NCBI RefSeq assembly: GCF_000478885.1
Contig: NC_022567.1
Location: forward strand, 1,488,001 to 1,552,000
DNA: 64,000 nucleotides
From: Adlercreutzia equolifaciens DSM 19450
GTDB lineage: Bacteria; Actinomycetota; Coriobacteriia; Coriobacteriales; Eggerthellaceae
Reading direction: 5' to 3'
Shown here piece after piece: positions 9,207 to 17,403 of this stretch. Position 1 is the stretch's first letter; each line of letters opens with the position of its first letter. The notes below the pieces were generated by a model. It did not search any database, was not told the origin of the DNA, and saw only the letters and a list, made by a program, of their open reading frames with translations. The position numbers were made by a program, and so were the translations under genes.

Positions 9207-9573
9207 CGCCTGCCACCTCCCCCAAAGGAGAGCCGCCGTCGAGGAACAGGTACACGAACGGGCCGTCCTCGTCGGCGTAGGCGACTTTGTACATCGCGCC
9301 GTCGATGACCGCGCGGCATCCGCTCCCGATGCCGGGGATGCGGTGGCACTTGATCTTCTGCGAGAGCGTGAAGCCAACCTTGTCGGCGAACTCGATGTCA
9401 CGCTCGCGCTTCGACTCGCGCGAGAAGTGGAGGCGGGCGATGAAGTCCATGTCTTCGGCGCTCTTGGGCGCGATGGCAGCCCCGAACGGCGTTTTCCGGT
9501 CGGATCGCTCGCGGTAGAGGTCTGCCACCCCGTCAGCGAGCGTCTGCGCCTTCCGCTTCTTTTTCAAGGGCAT
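9190..9573 (-). CDS. Head closure/head-tail adaptor protein
   Basis: A 127-residue protein in the connector block. The C-terminal 'GCRAVIDGAMYKVAYADED' looks like the strand pair of stopper/adaptor proteins that seal the portal. It overlaps both neighbours (16 bp downstream, 41 bp upstream). Function is inferred from order: capsid, adaptor, stopper, gp10-like, tail. Confidence 0.5.
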   Translation of the reverse strand: MPLKKKRKAQTLADGVADLYRERSDRKTPFGAAIAPKSAEDMDFIARLHFSRESKRERDIEFADKVGFTLSQKIKCHRIPGIGSGCRAVIDGAMYKVAYADEDGPFVYLFLDGGSPLGEVAGDGADS

Positions 9574-9886
9574 ACTGGATCACCTCCCATTTTCTGCGGC
9601 ACTCCTCGATGAGGTCGAAGTAGGCCTCGTAGAACTCCTCCAGCGCGTCGTAGTAGGCGTACCAGCAGTGGTTCTCAAGCAGGATGTTCTCGGCACCGGG
9701 CACCAGAAACGAGAAGCCGGCCGAGTCGGGGATGCCGAGGCGGTCGCGCAGGGCCGCCTCGGCGTTGGGGATGAGTTCGTCGCGAACGCGGTGCGTCGTC
9801 TCGTCGTCGTCCCACGTGATCTTCAGCTTGCGCATCACCTGCTGGAAAAGCGCGCACTCCACCGCCGGGATCTCATCGGCGGCCAT
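9533..9886 (-). CDS. Head-tail connector (gp6-like)
   Basis: A 117-residue mostly helical protein directly after the major capsid gene, the usual place for the gp6-like adaptor. It contains 'VRDELIPNAEAALRDRLGI' and an aromatic-rich helix with 'CWYAYYDALEEFYEAYFD'. It would bind the portal in the assembled head. Assignment by position and helical pattern. Confidence 0.6.
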   Translation of the reverse strand: MAADEIPAVECALFQQVMRKLKITWDDDETTHRVRDELIPNAEAALRDRLGIPDSAGFSFLVPGAENILLENHCWYAYYDALEEFYEAYFDLIEECRRKWEVIQYALEKEAEGADAR

Positions 9887-9889
9887 GGC

Positions 9890-11137
9890 CTACACGCTCG
9901 GCGTCTCTGCGGCGGCCTTGGTGGTCACCTCGCCGGAGACCTCGACGCCGCCGGGAAGCTCGCCGATGTTGCGGACGGTGAGGTAGGCCGGGTCGAGGTC
10001 GGAGATGTCGAGCACGATGAAGCTGGCATCGTCGTAGGGGCGTCCGGCTGCGTGCTGGATCGCCTTGAAGGTGCGGCAGTCGTCGAGGAACTTGAAGGAG
10101 TCGTCGTACTCGATGCCGTTACGGGAGCCGCCGATGCCGAGCTTGTAGAGCTTCGGGATTCCAAGGACGGCCTTGCCGGTCGGCACGGACGCGCAGGGGA
10201 TGGGGTCGGTCGGGAACGGGAACACGTTGGACACGTAGCCGCCCATGGTTGACTGCACGGTGGTGGCCGGCATGATCTTCGTGAGGTAGTCGCTCATGTT
10301 GGTCACCAGGATCACCTCGTCGAATACTCGCTGGCGGCCCGTCGGGGTCTCGGCGAGATCTGCCAGAAGCTCGCCGTACTCGGCAGGGGCGAAGGACGTG
10401 ACCTTGACGGCGGTCTTTGCGGGGTAGCCCGTCGTCTGGCTGAACGAACCCTCCGGGTCGCGCATCATGCCGATGGGCATATTGACGCCCGAGCCGTTGA
10501 CGACGGCCTGCTCGAGACCGTAGAGCATGGACTCGGCCATGAGGGCGCGGATGAACGCGTCCACGAACTCCGGCCCCATGTCCAGAACGTCGAGCGGGAT
10601 GATGCAGAAGGCGGTGTAGCGGCTCTGCTCCATGGAGATGACCTTGATAGCGCCCTCGATCTCCTTGGTAATGGCGTCGGTGACCTTGCCCCACGCGCCC
10701 ATCTGGATCGAGGCGTCGTTCATAATGAACTTGGTGGCGTAGCCGACGTACTGCGAGCCGACCTTGGCGAGCAGCTTGCTCTCCTTCTGGATGTCCGAGA
10801 AGACGTCCTGGATGATGGTCGGCGGCATCAGGGTGTCCTGGTCGTTGGTGCCGATGATGTCGATGAACGCCTGCTCGGTCTTGGCGTCGCGCAGGGCCTG
10901 GGAGACCTTCTCGTACCACGCGCGCTCCTTGGCGGTCAGCACGCGGTATCCGCGCGACTCCATGGCAGCGGCGTCGATGTTGGGGCCGTACTGCTCGAAC
11001 TCGGCGCGCAGCTCGTTGGCGATGGACTCGGAGTAGCCGGCCCAGGCGAGCGCCAGCGCGTTCGGGTCTGCGGTCTCCGAGAGCATCGCCTCGGCCAGGT
11101 GCTCGCAGGCCTCCATGTTGGCGAACTTGATGGTCAT
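9890..11137 (-). CDS. Major capsid protein (HK97 fold)
   Basis: A 415-residue protein after the protease and portal, the classic order portal, protease, capsid. Residues 1-90 form a helical delta-like scaffold region. From about residue 110 ('TLMPPTIIQDVFSDIQKES') the sequence follows the phage capsid pattern, with 'FVDAFIRALMAESMLYGLEQAVVNG' as the spine helix region and a strand-rich C-terminus. Cleavage by the upstream ClpP-like protease around residue 95-110 is likely but not visible. An intrinsic terminator lies just upstream, inside the protease gene. Confidence 0.88.
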   Translation of the reverse strand: MTIKFANMEACEHLAEAMLSETADPNALALAWAGYSESIANELRAEFEQYGPNIDAAAMESRGYRVLTAKERAWYEKVSQALRDAKTEQAFIDIIGTNDQDTLMPPTIIQDVFSDIQKESKLLAKVGSQYVGYATKFIMNDASIQMGAWGKVTDAITKEIEGAIKVISMEQSRYTAFCIIPLDVLDMGPEFVDAFIRALMAESMLYGLEQAVVNGSGVNMPIGMMRDPEGSFSQTTGYPAKTAVKVTSFAPAEYGELLADLAETPTGRQRVFDEVILVTNMSDYLTKIMPATTVQSTMGGYVSNVFPFPTDPIPCASVPTGKAVLGIPKLYKLGIGGSRNGIEYDDSFKFLDDCRTFKAIQHAAGRPYDDASFIVLDISDLDPAYLTVRNIGELPGGVEVSGEVTTKAAAETPSV

Positions 11138-11149
11138 TTGGTTTCCCTT

Positions 11150-11941
11150 CTACTGGTTGATGGCATTAAAAAAGCGCCCCAGTCGCTGGAGCGCCTCTTT
11201 GGGCTTTTCCTCGTCGTCCCCGTCGTCGGGGTCGTCGGGGTCTTCGCCGCCGCCGGTGTCGTCGGCGACTTCCGGATTGTCCGGGTCTTCCGGATCTTCC
11301 GGGTCGTCCGGATCGTCGGGGTCTTCCGGGTCGGCCTCCTTGGCGGCCGCCAGCGCCACGAGGGCGCGCAGCGCGCACTGAGAGGGGCCGGGGGCTTCGT
11401 CGAACTCGTCCACGGAGGTGGCGAACCCCATCTCCACGGCGCGCCCGGGGGCAATCCACGTCTCGGCGTCCATGAGGGCCGTAAGCTCATCGGCGTCGAT
11501 GGAGACGCGCGAGAGGTAGGCGGCCTTCGACGCCTCGGTGATGGCGTCCAGATCGTCTGCCTGCTTGCGAAGCTCGGCGGCGTTGCCCTCGCCGTAGGCC
11601 CACGCGTTGTGGATCATGAGCATCGACGCCTTGCGCATCACGCGCTCGTCGCCGGCCATGAAGATCACCGACGCGATGGAGCACGCCAGCCCGTCGCAGA
11701 CGGTCTTGACGCGGGCGGCATGGCCCCGCAGGGCGTTGTAGATCGCAAGTCCCTCGGCCACCTCGCCGCCGTAGCTGTTGATGTGCACCTCGATCTCGTC
11801 AACGTCCCCCAGCTCCTCGAGCTGGGTGGAGAGGATCTTGGCGCTCATGTCGCTCTCGAGCCACGGGCGCGACGTGATGTCGCCGTAGATGTCGAGGCGT
11901 GCCTTTCGGCCCTCCTTCGCGAGAGAGAAGTAATGCTTCAT
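11150..11941 (-). CDS. ClpP-like prohead maturation protease
   Basis: A 263-residue protein of the phage ClpP/S49-like protease family. Visible elements: the substrate strand HINSYGGEVAEGLAIYNAL (residues about 53-71), the nucleophile region GLACSIASVIFMAGDE with Ser88, and the active-site histidine in MLMIHNAWAYGEG (His111). Residues about 205-245 are an acidic low-complexity tail of Asp-Pro repeats. The last codons overlap a strong terminator hairpin. It trims capsid protein during head maturation. Portal is upstream and capsid downstream. Confidence 0.88.
   Translation of the reverse strand: MKHYFSLAKEGRKARLDIYGDITSRPWLESDMSAKILSTQLEELGDVDEIEVHINSYGGEVAEGLAIYNALRGHAARVKTVCDGLACSIASVIFMAGDERVMRKASMLMIHNAWAYGEGNAAELRKQADDLDAITEASKAAYLSRVSIDADELTALMDAETWIAPGRAVEMGFATSVDEFDEAPGPSQCALRALVALAAAKEADPEDPDDPDDPEDPEDPDNPEVADDTGGGEDPDDPDDGDDEEKPKEALQRLGRFFNAINQ
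11168..11194 (-). terminator. Intrinsic terminator inside the 3' end of the protease gene
   Basis: On the minus strand GCGCTCCAG and CTGGGGCGC form a nine-pair stem (one U-G pair) with loop CGA, followed at once by six T. The hairpin lies within the last codons of the protease gene and 30 bp before the capsid start. It is as good as the other intrinsic terminators in the window. Confidence 0.7.
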
Positions 11942-11944
11942 TTC

Positions 11945-13096
11945 TCACCCCCTTTCCTGGATGACTTGGCGCAGCACCTCGTCGATGGGCCCGAAGTTTC
12001 GGGTGATGAGGTGCTGCTGGGACTCTTCCGTTCCGATGGTCGGCTGGTTGAGGTACTCCCGCAGCTCGTCCATGGAGTAGCCGGCCCCGAGCAGTTGCTG
12101 CACCGACGGGGCGCTGTCGAAGATGTCGATGTACTTGATGCGCGAGGTGTCCACCACGACCTCGCTCCCCCGGTACCATTCGAGGGGGTCGAAGAGCTTG
12201 GAGGTAAGCTCTTCGGAGATCTGCTTGGCGAGGGGCTTCACGGTGAACGTGAGGAAAACGCGCGTGATCTCGTCGAGGTTCGTCATGTTGCCGAACAGCA
12301 TCGACTGGGGGATCTTGTAGATGCTCGCGACCAGCTCGAAGGCGTCCTTGCGGATCTTGATGAGGTCGTCGGAGGGGCACCCCTTCACGTCGATCTCCTT
12401 CAGCTCCTGGCCGCGCGTCTCGAAGTAGACGGCGTTGGCACCACGGATGAAAGTCTGCAGCATCTCGCGCGGGTCGTTCCGCTGCTGCTCGGCCGCCTTG
12501 TTGAACCGGCGGTCTCCCGAGCCTCCCTGCTCGACGGTCAGCTTCCACTTCGTCCCGGCCCCGGCCTGGTACCCGGCGACGGCAGATCCCATCATCTTTG
12601 CGTAGGACTCGAACATACCGTCAACGAGGCGCTTCACGCGCTGGTTTCCGAAGGTGAGGTAGATGGCCTCGCCCGGGCCGTAGCGGCGGCGGATCTGGAA
12701 TCCGCTCACGGTGACGTTCTCGAACGTCGCGCGCCCGAAGTCGATGTCGGTCTTGTTGAATCCGTCGGCGAGGTACAGGCCGTTGCCGACGGGGACGATG
12801 AGGGCCTCTCCCATGGTCATGAGCCGGTAGATCATGCCGACCTTGAGCTGATAGGCGCTCATGACGGGGTTGGGGCGCAGGTTGAGCTTACGGTAGAGGT
12901 CGCCGCGCTTCGGCTCGCCCTCGACCATCACGCGCATCTCGCAGCTCGCGATGGAGTCGGCCACGTACCCGATGGCGGTGTCGGTGGCGGCCGCCTTGAA
13001 GTACAGCATGGCGGCGTCGTCCCCGAGGCTCGCGCCGTCGGCGGGCCTGATCTCGTCGGTCTTGACGCGGAAGTCGAGGAACTCAAGGACATTCAC
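11945..13096 (-). CDS. Portal protein
   Basis: A 383-residue protein between terminase and protease. The sequence fits the HK97-type portal family: 'LYRKLNLRPNPVMSAYQLK' (residues about 67-85), a central strand block, 'YKIPQSMLFGNMTNLDEITR' (about 262-281) and a helical C-terminus with 'MDELREYLNQPTIG'. Portals form the dodecameric DNA gate and anchor terminase. It ends 3 bp before the protease start. Confidence 0.9.
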   Translation of the reverse strand: MNVLEFLDFRVKTDEIRPADGASLGDDAAMLYFKAAATDTAIGYVADSIASCEMRVMVEGEPKRGDLYRKLNLRPNPVMSAYQLKVGMIYRLMTMGEALIVPVGNGLYLADGFNKTDIDFGRATFENVTVSGFQIRRRYGPGEAIYLTFGNQRVKRLVDGMFESYAKMMGSAVAGYQAGAGTKWKLTVEQGGSGDRRFNKAAEQQRNDPREMLQTFIRGANAVYFETRGQELKEIDVKGCPSDDLIKIRKDAFELVASIYKIPQSMLFGNMTNLDEITRVFLTFTVKPLAKQISEELTSKLFDPLEWYRGSEVVVDTSRIKYIDIFDSAPSVQQLLGAGYSMDELREYLNQPTIGTEESQQHLITRNFGPIDEVLRQVIQERG

Positions 13097-13109
13097 TAGG
13101 CACCACCTC

Positions 13110-14792
13110 CTAAACCACCAAAGGCTCGATGAACTCGATCTCGTTGCATTCGGGCAGCTCTCCTTCCTGGGTCATGGCCGCCACGAAGGCCATGAAACCG
13201 TCCGTCTTTCTCGATTTCTCCTCGATCTTCCCGTAGGTGAAGTTGCCGTGCGCGGCCGGAACCAGCTTCGCGTTGTTCGTGTACCAGCGCATGAGCGGGT
13301 TGTCGCCCCAGGCTATCGACTGGTTGAGGAAGAGCGAGTTGATCTTGACCTGCACGAGCATGATGTCGCTGGGACGCACGAGCTTGATGTTCTTCCGCTT
13401 CTTGTCGTCGAATCCGATGCCCTCAAGCTCGCGCTTGAGCAGCGAGAAGCGGTAGGAGTCGATGGAGACCCTCATGACGTCGTAGAGGCGCATTTGGTCG
13501 ATCAGCCAGTCGGTCACGAGCCAGGGGGACACCTCTACGTCGTCCACGAATTCGAGGAGGCCGGCGGCCTCCCATTCGTCAAGTGGCGCTTTGATGCGCC
13601 CGAGATCTGCCGACTGGCGGCAGACCCACGTATGGCATATGGCGTAGTACTGCCCGTTCTCGCGGAAGAGCAGCACAGCGGCCACGAAGTCGTTTGTCTT
13701 GGCGAAGTCGATGCCGCAGATGCAGGGCCATCCGTACAGCTCCGGCACCTCGCGGTTCGTCGCCAGGATGTCCTCCCACTTCGCCACGGGGCTTTCCTGG
13801 GCGGCAACCGGGCAGTTCATGCGCTTGGTCATGAAATCGAAGTTGACGGCGGGGTTCTCTACGTAGTCGGCGTACTCCTTCTCGATCTCGGTGTGAAGGA
13901 TTGGCAGATACGGGAGGGATGGATTCGCCTTCTCCCAGTTCCTGGGGTCGTTGACCTCCTCGGGGCGGTCGAGCTTGCACATGAACGGAAGAAAGCCGTT
14001 GTCGTGCTTCTCTCCGGAGAGGATCTTCTTCGATTTGCTTTTCAGCGAGTCGAGCACGCCGTCGCGCACGTCGCCGTCGGTTGTCGTGTAGAGCCTTCGC
14101 GGGTGTGGCTTCTTGCCGAGGCCCGTGGTGAAGACGTTGATGTTCTTCCAGTTCTCGTAGGCGTGCACCTCGTCGAAGATGACCATGCCGGAGCGAAGGC
14201 CGTCCTTGCTCTTCGGGTTGTCGGTGCGGTACTTGATGCGGGACTTGGTGGACTTGCTCGTGATGACGACTTGGTTCCAGGAGAAAGACCGCTGGAACTT
14301 CCTGTAGTTGTCAGGATCTTCGAGGACGTTGTAGACGTCGTCGAACGAGGTCTTCGCCTGCTCCTCGGAGTTGGCGCAGATGTCGACGTCGTAGAAGCCG
14401 ATGCCGTTGGCGTTGGTGATGGCGCAGAACGCCACGAAGCCGTCGAAGCCGTTCTTTCCGGCTCCGCGCCCGACGTAGATGAACATCTCGTCCCAGCGGG
14501 GCGTGCCGTCGGCCTTGAACACGCACATGAAGAGCGTGAAGCAGAACTTCTCCCACGGGAGGAGGTCGAACGGGAAGTACTTCTGGTACCCCATGTACCG
14601 CTCGATGCGCCCGTAGTCGATGATGAGATCCTCGGTAGCGAACACGTGCCGCACATGGGCAACGAGCTGGTGCTGCTCGGCGCATGCCTCGATGCCGCCG
14701 GTCTCGACCAGCCTCATCCATTCGGTGATCTCGGGGCAGTCGATGCGCCGCCGCTTCCTGGGACGGAGGTCAGAACTCCTCTTCGCCGCCAT
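13110..14792 (-). CDS. terL: Terminase large subunit
   Basis: A 560-residue protein of the phage terminase family. The ATPase shows a Walker A-like GRGAGKNGFDGF near residue 112 and Walker B MVIFDEVHAYENW near residue 200. The nuclease domain starts near residue 355 with CGIDFAKTNDF, whose aspartates are the likely metal ligands. It packages DNA into the prohead through the portal. It overlaps the small subunit gene by 23 bp. Confidence 0.93.
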   Translation of the reverse strand: MAAKRSSDLRPRKRRRIDCPEITEWMRLVETGGIEACAEQHQLVAHVRHVFATEDLIIDYGRIERYMGYQKYFPFDLLPWEKFCFTLFMCVFKADGTPRWDEMFIYVGRGAGKNGFDGFVAFCAITNANGIGFYDVDICANSEEQAKTSFDDVYNVLEDPDNYRKFQRSFSWNQVVITSKSTKSRIKYRTDNPKSKDGLRSGMVIFDEVHAYENWKNINVFTTGLGKKPHPRRLYTTTDGDVRDGVLDSLKSKSKKILSGEKHDNGFLPFMCKLDRPEEVNDPRNWEKANPSLPYLPILHTEIEKEYADYVENPAVNFDFMTKRMNCPVAAQESPVAKWEDILATNREVPELYGWPCICGIDFAKTNDFVAAVLLFRENGQYYAICHTWVCRQSADLGRIKAPLDEWEAAGLLEFVDDVEVSPWLVTDWLIDQMRLYDVMRVSIDSYRFSLLKRELEGIGFDDKKRKNIKLVRPSDIMLVQVKINSLFLNQSIAWGDNPLMRWYTNNAKLVPAAHGNFTYGKIEEKSRKTDGFMAFVAAMTQEGELPECNEIEFIEPLVV

Positions 14793-15228
14793 CGTCCTCG
14801 GCGACCGGCACGACGAGCTTGCAGCGCGACGTCACGGTGAGGCCCAGGGATGAGGCGCAGGTGTGGGCCTGCTTGAACGCGCGGTCTTGGGCGATCTGAA
14901 CCGCCTTGATGTCCTCTGGCTTCGAGAGACCGACGAGCTTTGCGGTGAACGACTCGTAAAGCGATTCGGAAACCACGTAGCGCGCCAGGAGGTCGGCGTC
15001 GGGCTGCCCGAAGCTGTCCGGCATGAGATGGGAGAGCATCTTGGCGTAGCGGTCGAAGTCGGCCACGCGCTCGGGCCACTGGAAAAGGTACTCGGGAGGC
15101 TCGATGTCGCGCAAGTCGATGGGCACGTTGACTTGCGACGCCTTGCGCTCGTCGTAACCCGCCCGCGTCAGATGGGTCTTTCCGCGCGCGGCGATGACCT
15201 CCACGGGCTGTCTCTGTCGTCCGGCCAC
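14770..15228 (-). CDS. Terminase small subunit (P27-like)
   Basis: A 152-residue protein directly upstream of terL. 'DADLLARYVVSESLYESF' and 'KAVQIAQDRAFKQAHTCASSLGLT' are typical of P27-type small terminases. No ATG fits; GTG 15226-15228 has GGAGGTGATG just upstream and is the best start. It would recognise the packaging site, probably in the adjacent non-coding stretch. Confidence 0.8.
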   Translation of the reverse strand: MAGRQRQPVEVIAARGKTHLTRAGYDERKASQVNVPIDLRDIEPPEYLFQWPERVADFDRYAKMLSHLMPDSFGQPDADLLARYVVSESLYESFTAKLVGLSKPEDIKAVQIAQDRAFKQAHTCASSLGLTVTSRCKLVVPVAEDDGGEEEF

Positions 15229-15373
15229 GGCATCACCTCCTCTCAAAAGTCGGCCAAAAAAGGAAAATTTTCTAACTTGTCGGGTATCTCCCCCCGTTGC
15301 CAGCCCCTCTTGTGAGACCCCCCAAGGGGGGCTGGGGGGCCTATCTCGCATCAGGTGGGCAAAGATGCCGCAT
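15229..15373. other. Non-coding stretch between HNH and small terminase; candidate cos/packaging site
   Basis: This 145-bp stretch has no convincing gene. It contains AT-rich sequence around 15,245-15,275 and then strongly palindromic C and G runs at 15,300-15,345 (CCCCCC-AA-GGGGGG with flanking CCAGCCCC/GGGGCTGG). In phages with an HNH-terS-terL cluster the cos site is usually here. No cut site can be read from sequence. Confidence 0.35.
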
Positions 15374-15748
15374 TCACCATCTCTCGTCCGTCAGCGGCCT
15401 CTCATCGCCTCTCTTCCTCCTCGGCCCCTGGAATCTCCCGTGGGCCTTGTTGTGGCACGCCTCGCATATGGCCCACAGGTTCCTCTGCATATTCCCCTCG
15501 GCGTCGGTGTAGTAGCGGGACAGCGCCAGCTCCGGGCGATCCTTGACCTCGTTCACGTGGTGGACGCACGTGGCGCGCACGGGCGGCCCCGCCTTCTCGC
15601 GGCACCACTCGCACTCCCCGTGGGCGTCTGCCATGACGGCATCGCGGAGGATCCTCCATTCGTCGGTCTTGTAGAAGCGGTACAGTCTGCCGCCCTTTAT
15701 AAGCTCACTTATCCACGACGCGAGGGAGCGGTCTTTGGGTACCCTCAT
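15374..15748 (-). CDS. HNH endonuclease (packaging-associated)
   Basis: A 124-residue HNH protein. The zinc pairs are CEWC and CEAC, and the catalytic core is 'ATCVHHVNEVKDRPEL' with the HH dyad, then 'NLWAICEACHNKAHG'. ATG 15746-15748 starts the conserved region. HNH proteins beside terminase genes stimulate cos cleavage in HK97-like phages; the adjacency here suggests the same job. It is the first gene after the late leader terminator. Confidence 0.88.
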   Translation of the reverse strand: MRVPKDRSLASWISELIKGGRLYRFYKTDEWRILRDAVMADAHGECEWCREKAGPPVRATCVHHVNEVKDRPELALSRYYTDAEGNMQRNLWAICEACHNKAHGRFQGPRRKRGDERPLTDERW

Positions 15749-15771
15749 GGCTCGATCCGTTTCAGGGCATG

Positions 15772-15799
15772 AAAAAAGGGACGCCGCATGACGTCCCTT
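15772..15799 (-). terminator. Strong intrinsic terminator upstream of the late genes
   Basis: The minus strand reads AAGGGACG, an 8-nt loop, CGTCCCTT and a T run: an 8-bp perfect stem followed by TTTT. It ends transcription of the early/middle genes just before the HNH gene, with only 23 bp left before that ATG. Confidence 0.85.
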
Positions 15800-15895
15800 C
15801 GGTTGATTCTCTCTCTTGCGGACGGGATCTCTCCCCTTCCGCGTTTCTGACTGGCTACACCATATCACAGGTTTAGCGGACATTTGCGGACAACT
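15800..15895 (-). promoter_or_regulatory. Candidate late promoter/leader with direct repeats
   Basis: A 96-bp gap between the regulator gene and the terminator. The heptamer GCGGACA occurs on the plus strand at 15876-15882 and 15886-15892, a 10-bp period as in activator sites. On the minus strand TGTGATATGG downstream offers a -10-like TGATAT. There is no clear -35. Use as the late promoter is inferred from position. Confidence 0.4.
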
Positions 15896-16339
15896 TTACC
15901 GTGCGGTTTCCTTGCTGACGATTTCCTGTGCCATCTCCATGGCGCGGATGTGCACGCGCCGGTAGTTCCTGTCGGAGTACCCCATGCGGTAGGCGGCGAC
16001 CGTGGGCCTGTCCCTGTCGATGTACCGATAGTGGAGGCACTGGCCGAGCTGGATGTTCTCGTGCATGACGGCCCTAACGAGCGAGCGCGCCTCGTCCCTC
16101 ACGGAGATGTAGCGCTTGATCTCGTCGTCGATCCTGTTGCAGAGGTCTACGAGCTTGGCCACGCCGCCGCCCAGCTTGTCGGCCGAGGATCCTCCCCCCG
16201 ATGCCGAGGGGTCGGAGGTGATCGAGTAGAGCGCACTGATGATTCGGTCGTGCTCCTCGGTCAGGCTCTCCAGCTCGTCGCAGGCGATGCCGTAGCCTTC
16301 CAGGATCTCTTGGGCGCAGCGCGCGTTAACGTCGGTCAT
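15896..16339 (-). CDS. Phage late-gene regulator (DUF1492/RinA/ArpU-like)
   Basis: A 147-residue protein with an N-terminal helical half and a C-terminal sigma region 4-like helix-turn-helix ('LHYRYIDRDRPTVAAYRMGY' then 'RRVHIRAMEMAQEIV'). This layout matches the phage regulators that switch on packaging and structural genes and are usually encoded right before the HNH/terminase genes, as here. A glycine/serine linker (SASGGGSS) sits near residues 45-52. It may act as activator or antiterminator at the leader directly downstream. Confidence 0.7.
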   Translation of the reverse strand: MTDVNARCAQEILEGYGIACDELESLTEEHDRIISALYSITSDPSASGGGSSADKLGGGVAKLVDLCNRIDDEIKRYISVRDEARSLVRAVMHENIQLGQCLHYRYIDRDRPTVAAYRMGYSDRNYRRVHIRAMEMAQEIVSKETAR

Positions 16340-16389
16340 GTGCCAGTCCTTCCACTATTCGGTTTTCAAGGTTCGTAGATTATAGCGCG

Positions 16390-16716
16390 TCACCGCATCT
16401 TCCGTGGCGCTCTCGGCAGTTTTCCATGGCGGCAGGCCGCGAACCTCTGGCGGCCTTGCGGCGCGTCCCTGGGGAGCGCGTCGCCGACGCATCTGAGCAT
16501 ATCTTGGAACCGATCACCGATGACGGCCAACGCCTCTCGGGCCTTCTCGATCTCGTCCGCGTGCTCCTCGGCCCACCTCTCGTCGTCGGGGTCTTCGTAG
16601 CAGCCGCCGACGATGCACGGGGAAACCCCGTACCGCTCCCTGAACCCGCGCGGCGCGGCGCATTCGCCCGCTCGGTCTCCCCCGGCCTCGAAGTCGCATA
16701 TTCCCGAGTAGCACAT
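16390..16716 (-). CDS. Small cysteine-containing phage protein, unrecognised
   Basis: A 108-residue protein whose ATG 16714-16716 has GGAGG 8 bp upstream and overlaps the stop of the 29-codon gene before it (TGATG). Cysteines lie at CYSGIC near the start, then at ECAAP, CIVGGC, and later single ones. A central helix is acidic (EEHADEIEKAREALAV). No family recognised. Confidence 0.55.
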   Translation of the reverse strand: MCYSGICDFEAGGDRAGECAAPRGFRERYGVSPCIVGGCYEDPDDERWAEEHADEIEKAREALAVIGDRFQDMLRCVGDALPRDAPQGRQRFAACRHGKLPRAPRKMR

Positions 16717-16805
16717 CAGCGGCACCTCCTTATCTCGTCCATCGCCACCCAGCACACGATCCCCAGGGGCACCAGCACCGCCGCCAGGGCGGCGCGGGCT
16801 AACAC
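16716..16805 (-). CDS. 29-residue single-span membrane peptide
   Basis: GTG 16803-16805 starts a 29-codon frame with a GGGAGG site 4 bp upstream. It overlaps the stop of the preceding gene (GTGTTAG) and its own TGA overlaps the next ATG, so it is coupled on both sides. The peptide is one hydrophobic helix (ARAALAAVLVPLGIVCWVA) with a charged tail (MDEIRRCR). Function unknown. Confidence 0.5.
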   Translation of the reverse strand: MLARAALAAVLVPLGIVCWVAMDEIRRCR

Positions 16806-17020
16806 GGGGCCTCCCTTGGCTCGAAGTCGTCTGGCCTGTGGCAACGGTGGCGCGGGCCGTAGCCCCTGTAGTCGCGGGTGAACAGCCGCGCGCCCTCGAT
16901 GCTCCGCTTCCACGCCATGACCTCGGGGCGGCAAGCTTTCACGGAACCTCCCCTGCTGCCGTACTTGCTCGTGCGGCAGTGGTTGGCGCAGTTCCCGCAC
17001 ACTTTCTCGACTTCGCTCAT
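16799..17020 (-). CDS. Small zinc-finger-like phage protein
   Basis: A 73-residue protein beginning MSEVEKVCGNCANHCR, a CxxCxxxC cluster, with further Cys/His pairs near residues 30 and 58-60 (RHRCHRPDD). ATG 17018-17020 overlaps the preceding stop (ATGAGC). These residues suggest one or two zinc sites. No function known. Confidence 0.6.
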   Translation of the reverse strand: MSEVEKVCGNCANHCRTSKYGSRGGSVKACRPEVMAWKRSIEGARLFTRDYRGYGPRHRCHRPDDFEPREAPC

Positions 17021-17403
17021 TCGGCCACCACCTTCGCGCCGCAGTTCGGGCAGTACGCGAAGCGCGCACCCATGGGCATGACGGCGACATGGCCGCACGA
17101 CAGACGATACGTTGTCGTCCCACAGTTTCCACCGCCACTCACACCGTCGATGCAGCACTCCCTCACCTTCTGCCACGTCTCCCCGTCGTGGACGGCCTGT
17201 GCGAACTGCTCGTCGGTGACGGCCGCGCGGGCGTTCCAGCGAAGCACCAGCTCGTCGAGCGTGTGCCATTCCGGGCAAACGTCTACCGCCTCCAACGTGA
17301 GAAGGCACTCGTCGCACACGATGCCGTCCACTTGGCCGTCGGTGCGGCGGTGTATTAGCACCGGGCCACCGCACAGAGGGCAGGGCTTCAGCTCATCGCT
17401 CAT
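17017..17403 (-). CDS. Lar-like zinc-ribbon protein
   Basis: A 128-residue protein starting MSDELKPCPLCGGPVLIH, the hallmark start of the Lar/restriction-alleviation-like phage family, followed by a second pair (CDECL). A further zinc ribbon occurs at the C-terminus (SCGHVAVMP ... YCPNCGAKVV). Lar of the Rac prophage modulates type I restriction; most members are uncharacterised and restriction relief cannot be assumed. RBS is GAGGAG 8 bp before ATG. Confidence 0.65.
   Translation of the reverse strand: MSDELKPCPLCGGPVLIHRRTDGQVDGIVCDECLLTLEAVDVCPEWHTLDELVLRWNARAAVTDEQFAQAVHDGETWQKVRECCIDGVSGGGNCGTTTYRLSCGHVAVMPMGARFAYCPNCGAKVVAE

Noticed and set aside
12951..14840. Plus-strand 629-codon frame opposite the terminase
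   Set aside because: Shadow of terL; no start site and no domain.
15245..15275. Terminator in the T-rich stretch before terS
   Set aside because: TTTTTT present on the minus strand but no stable stem before it.
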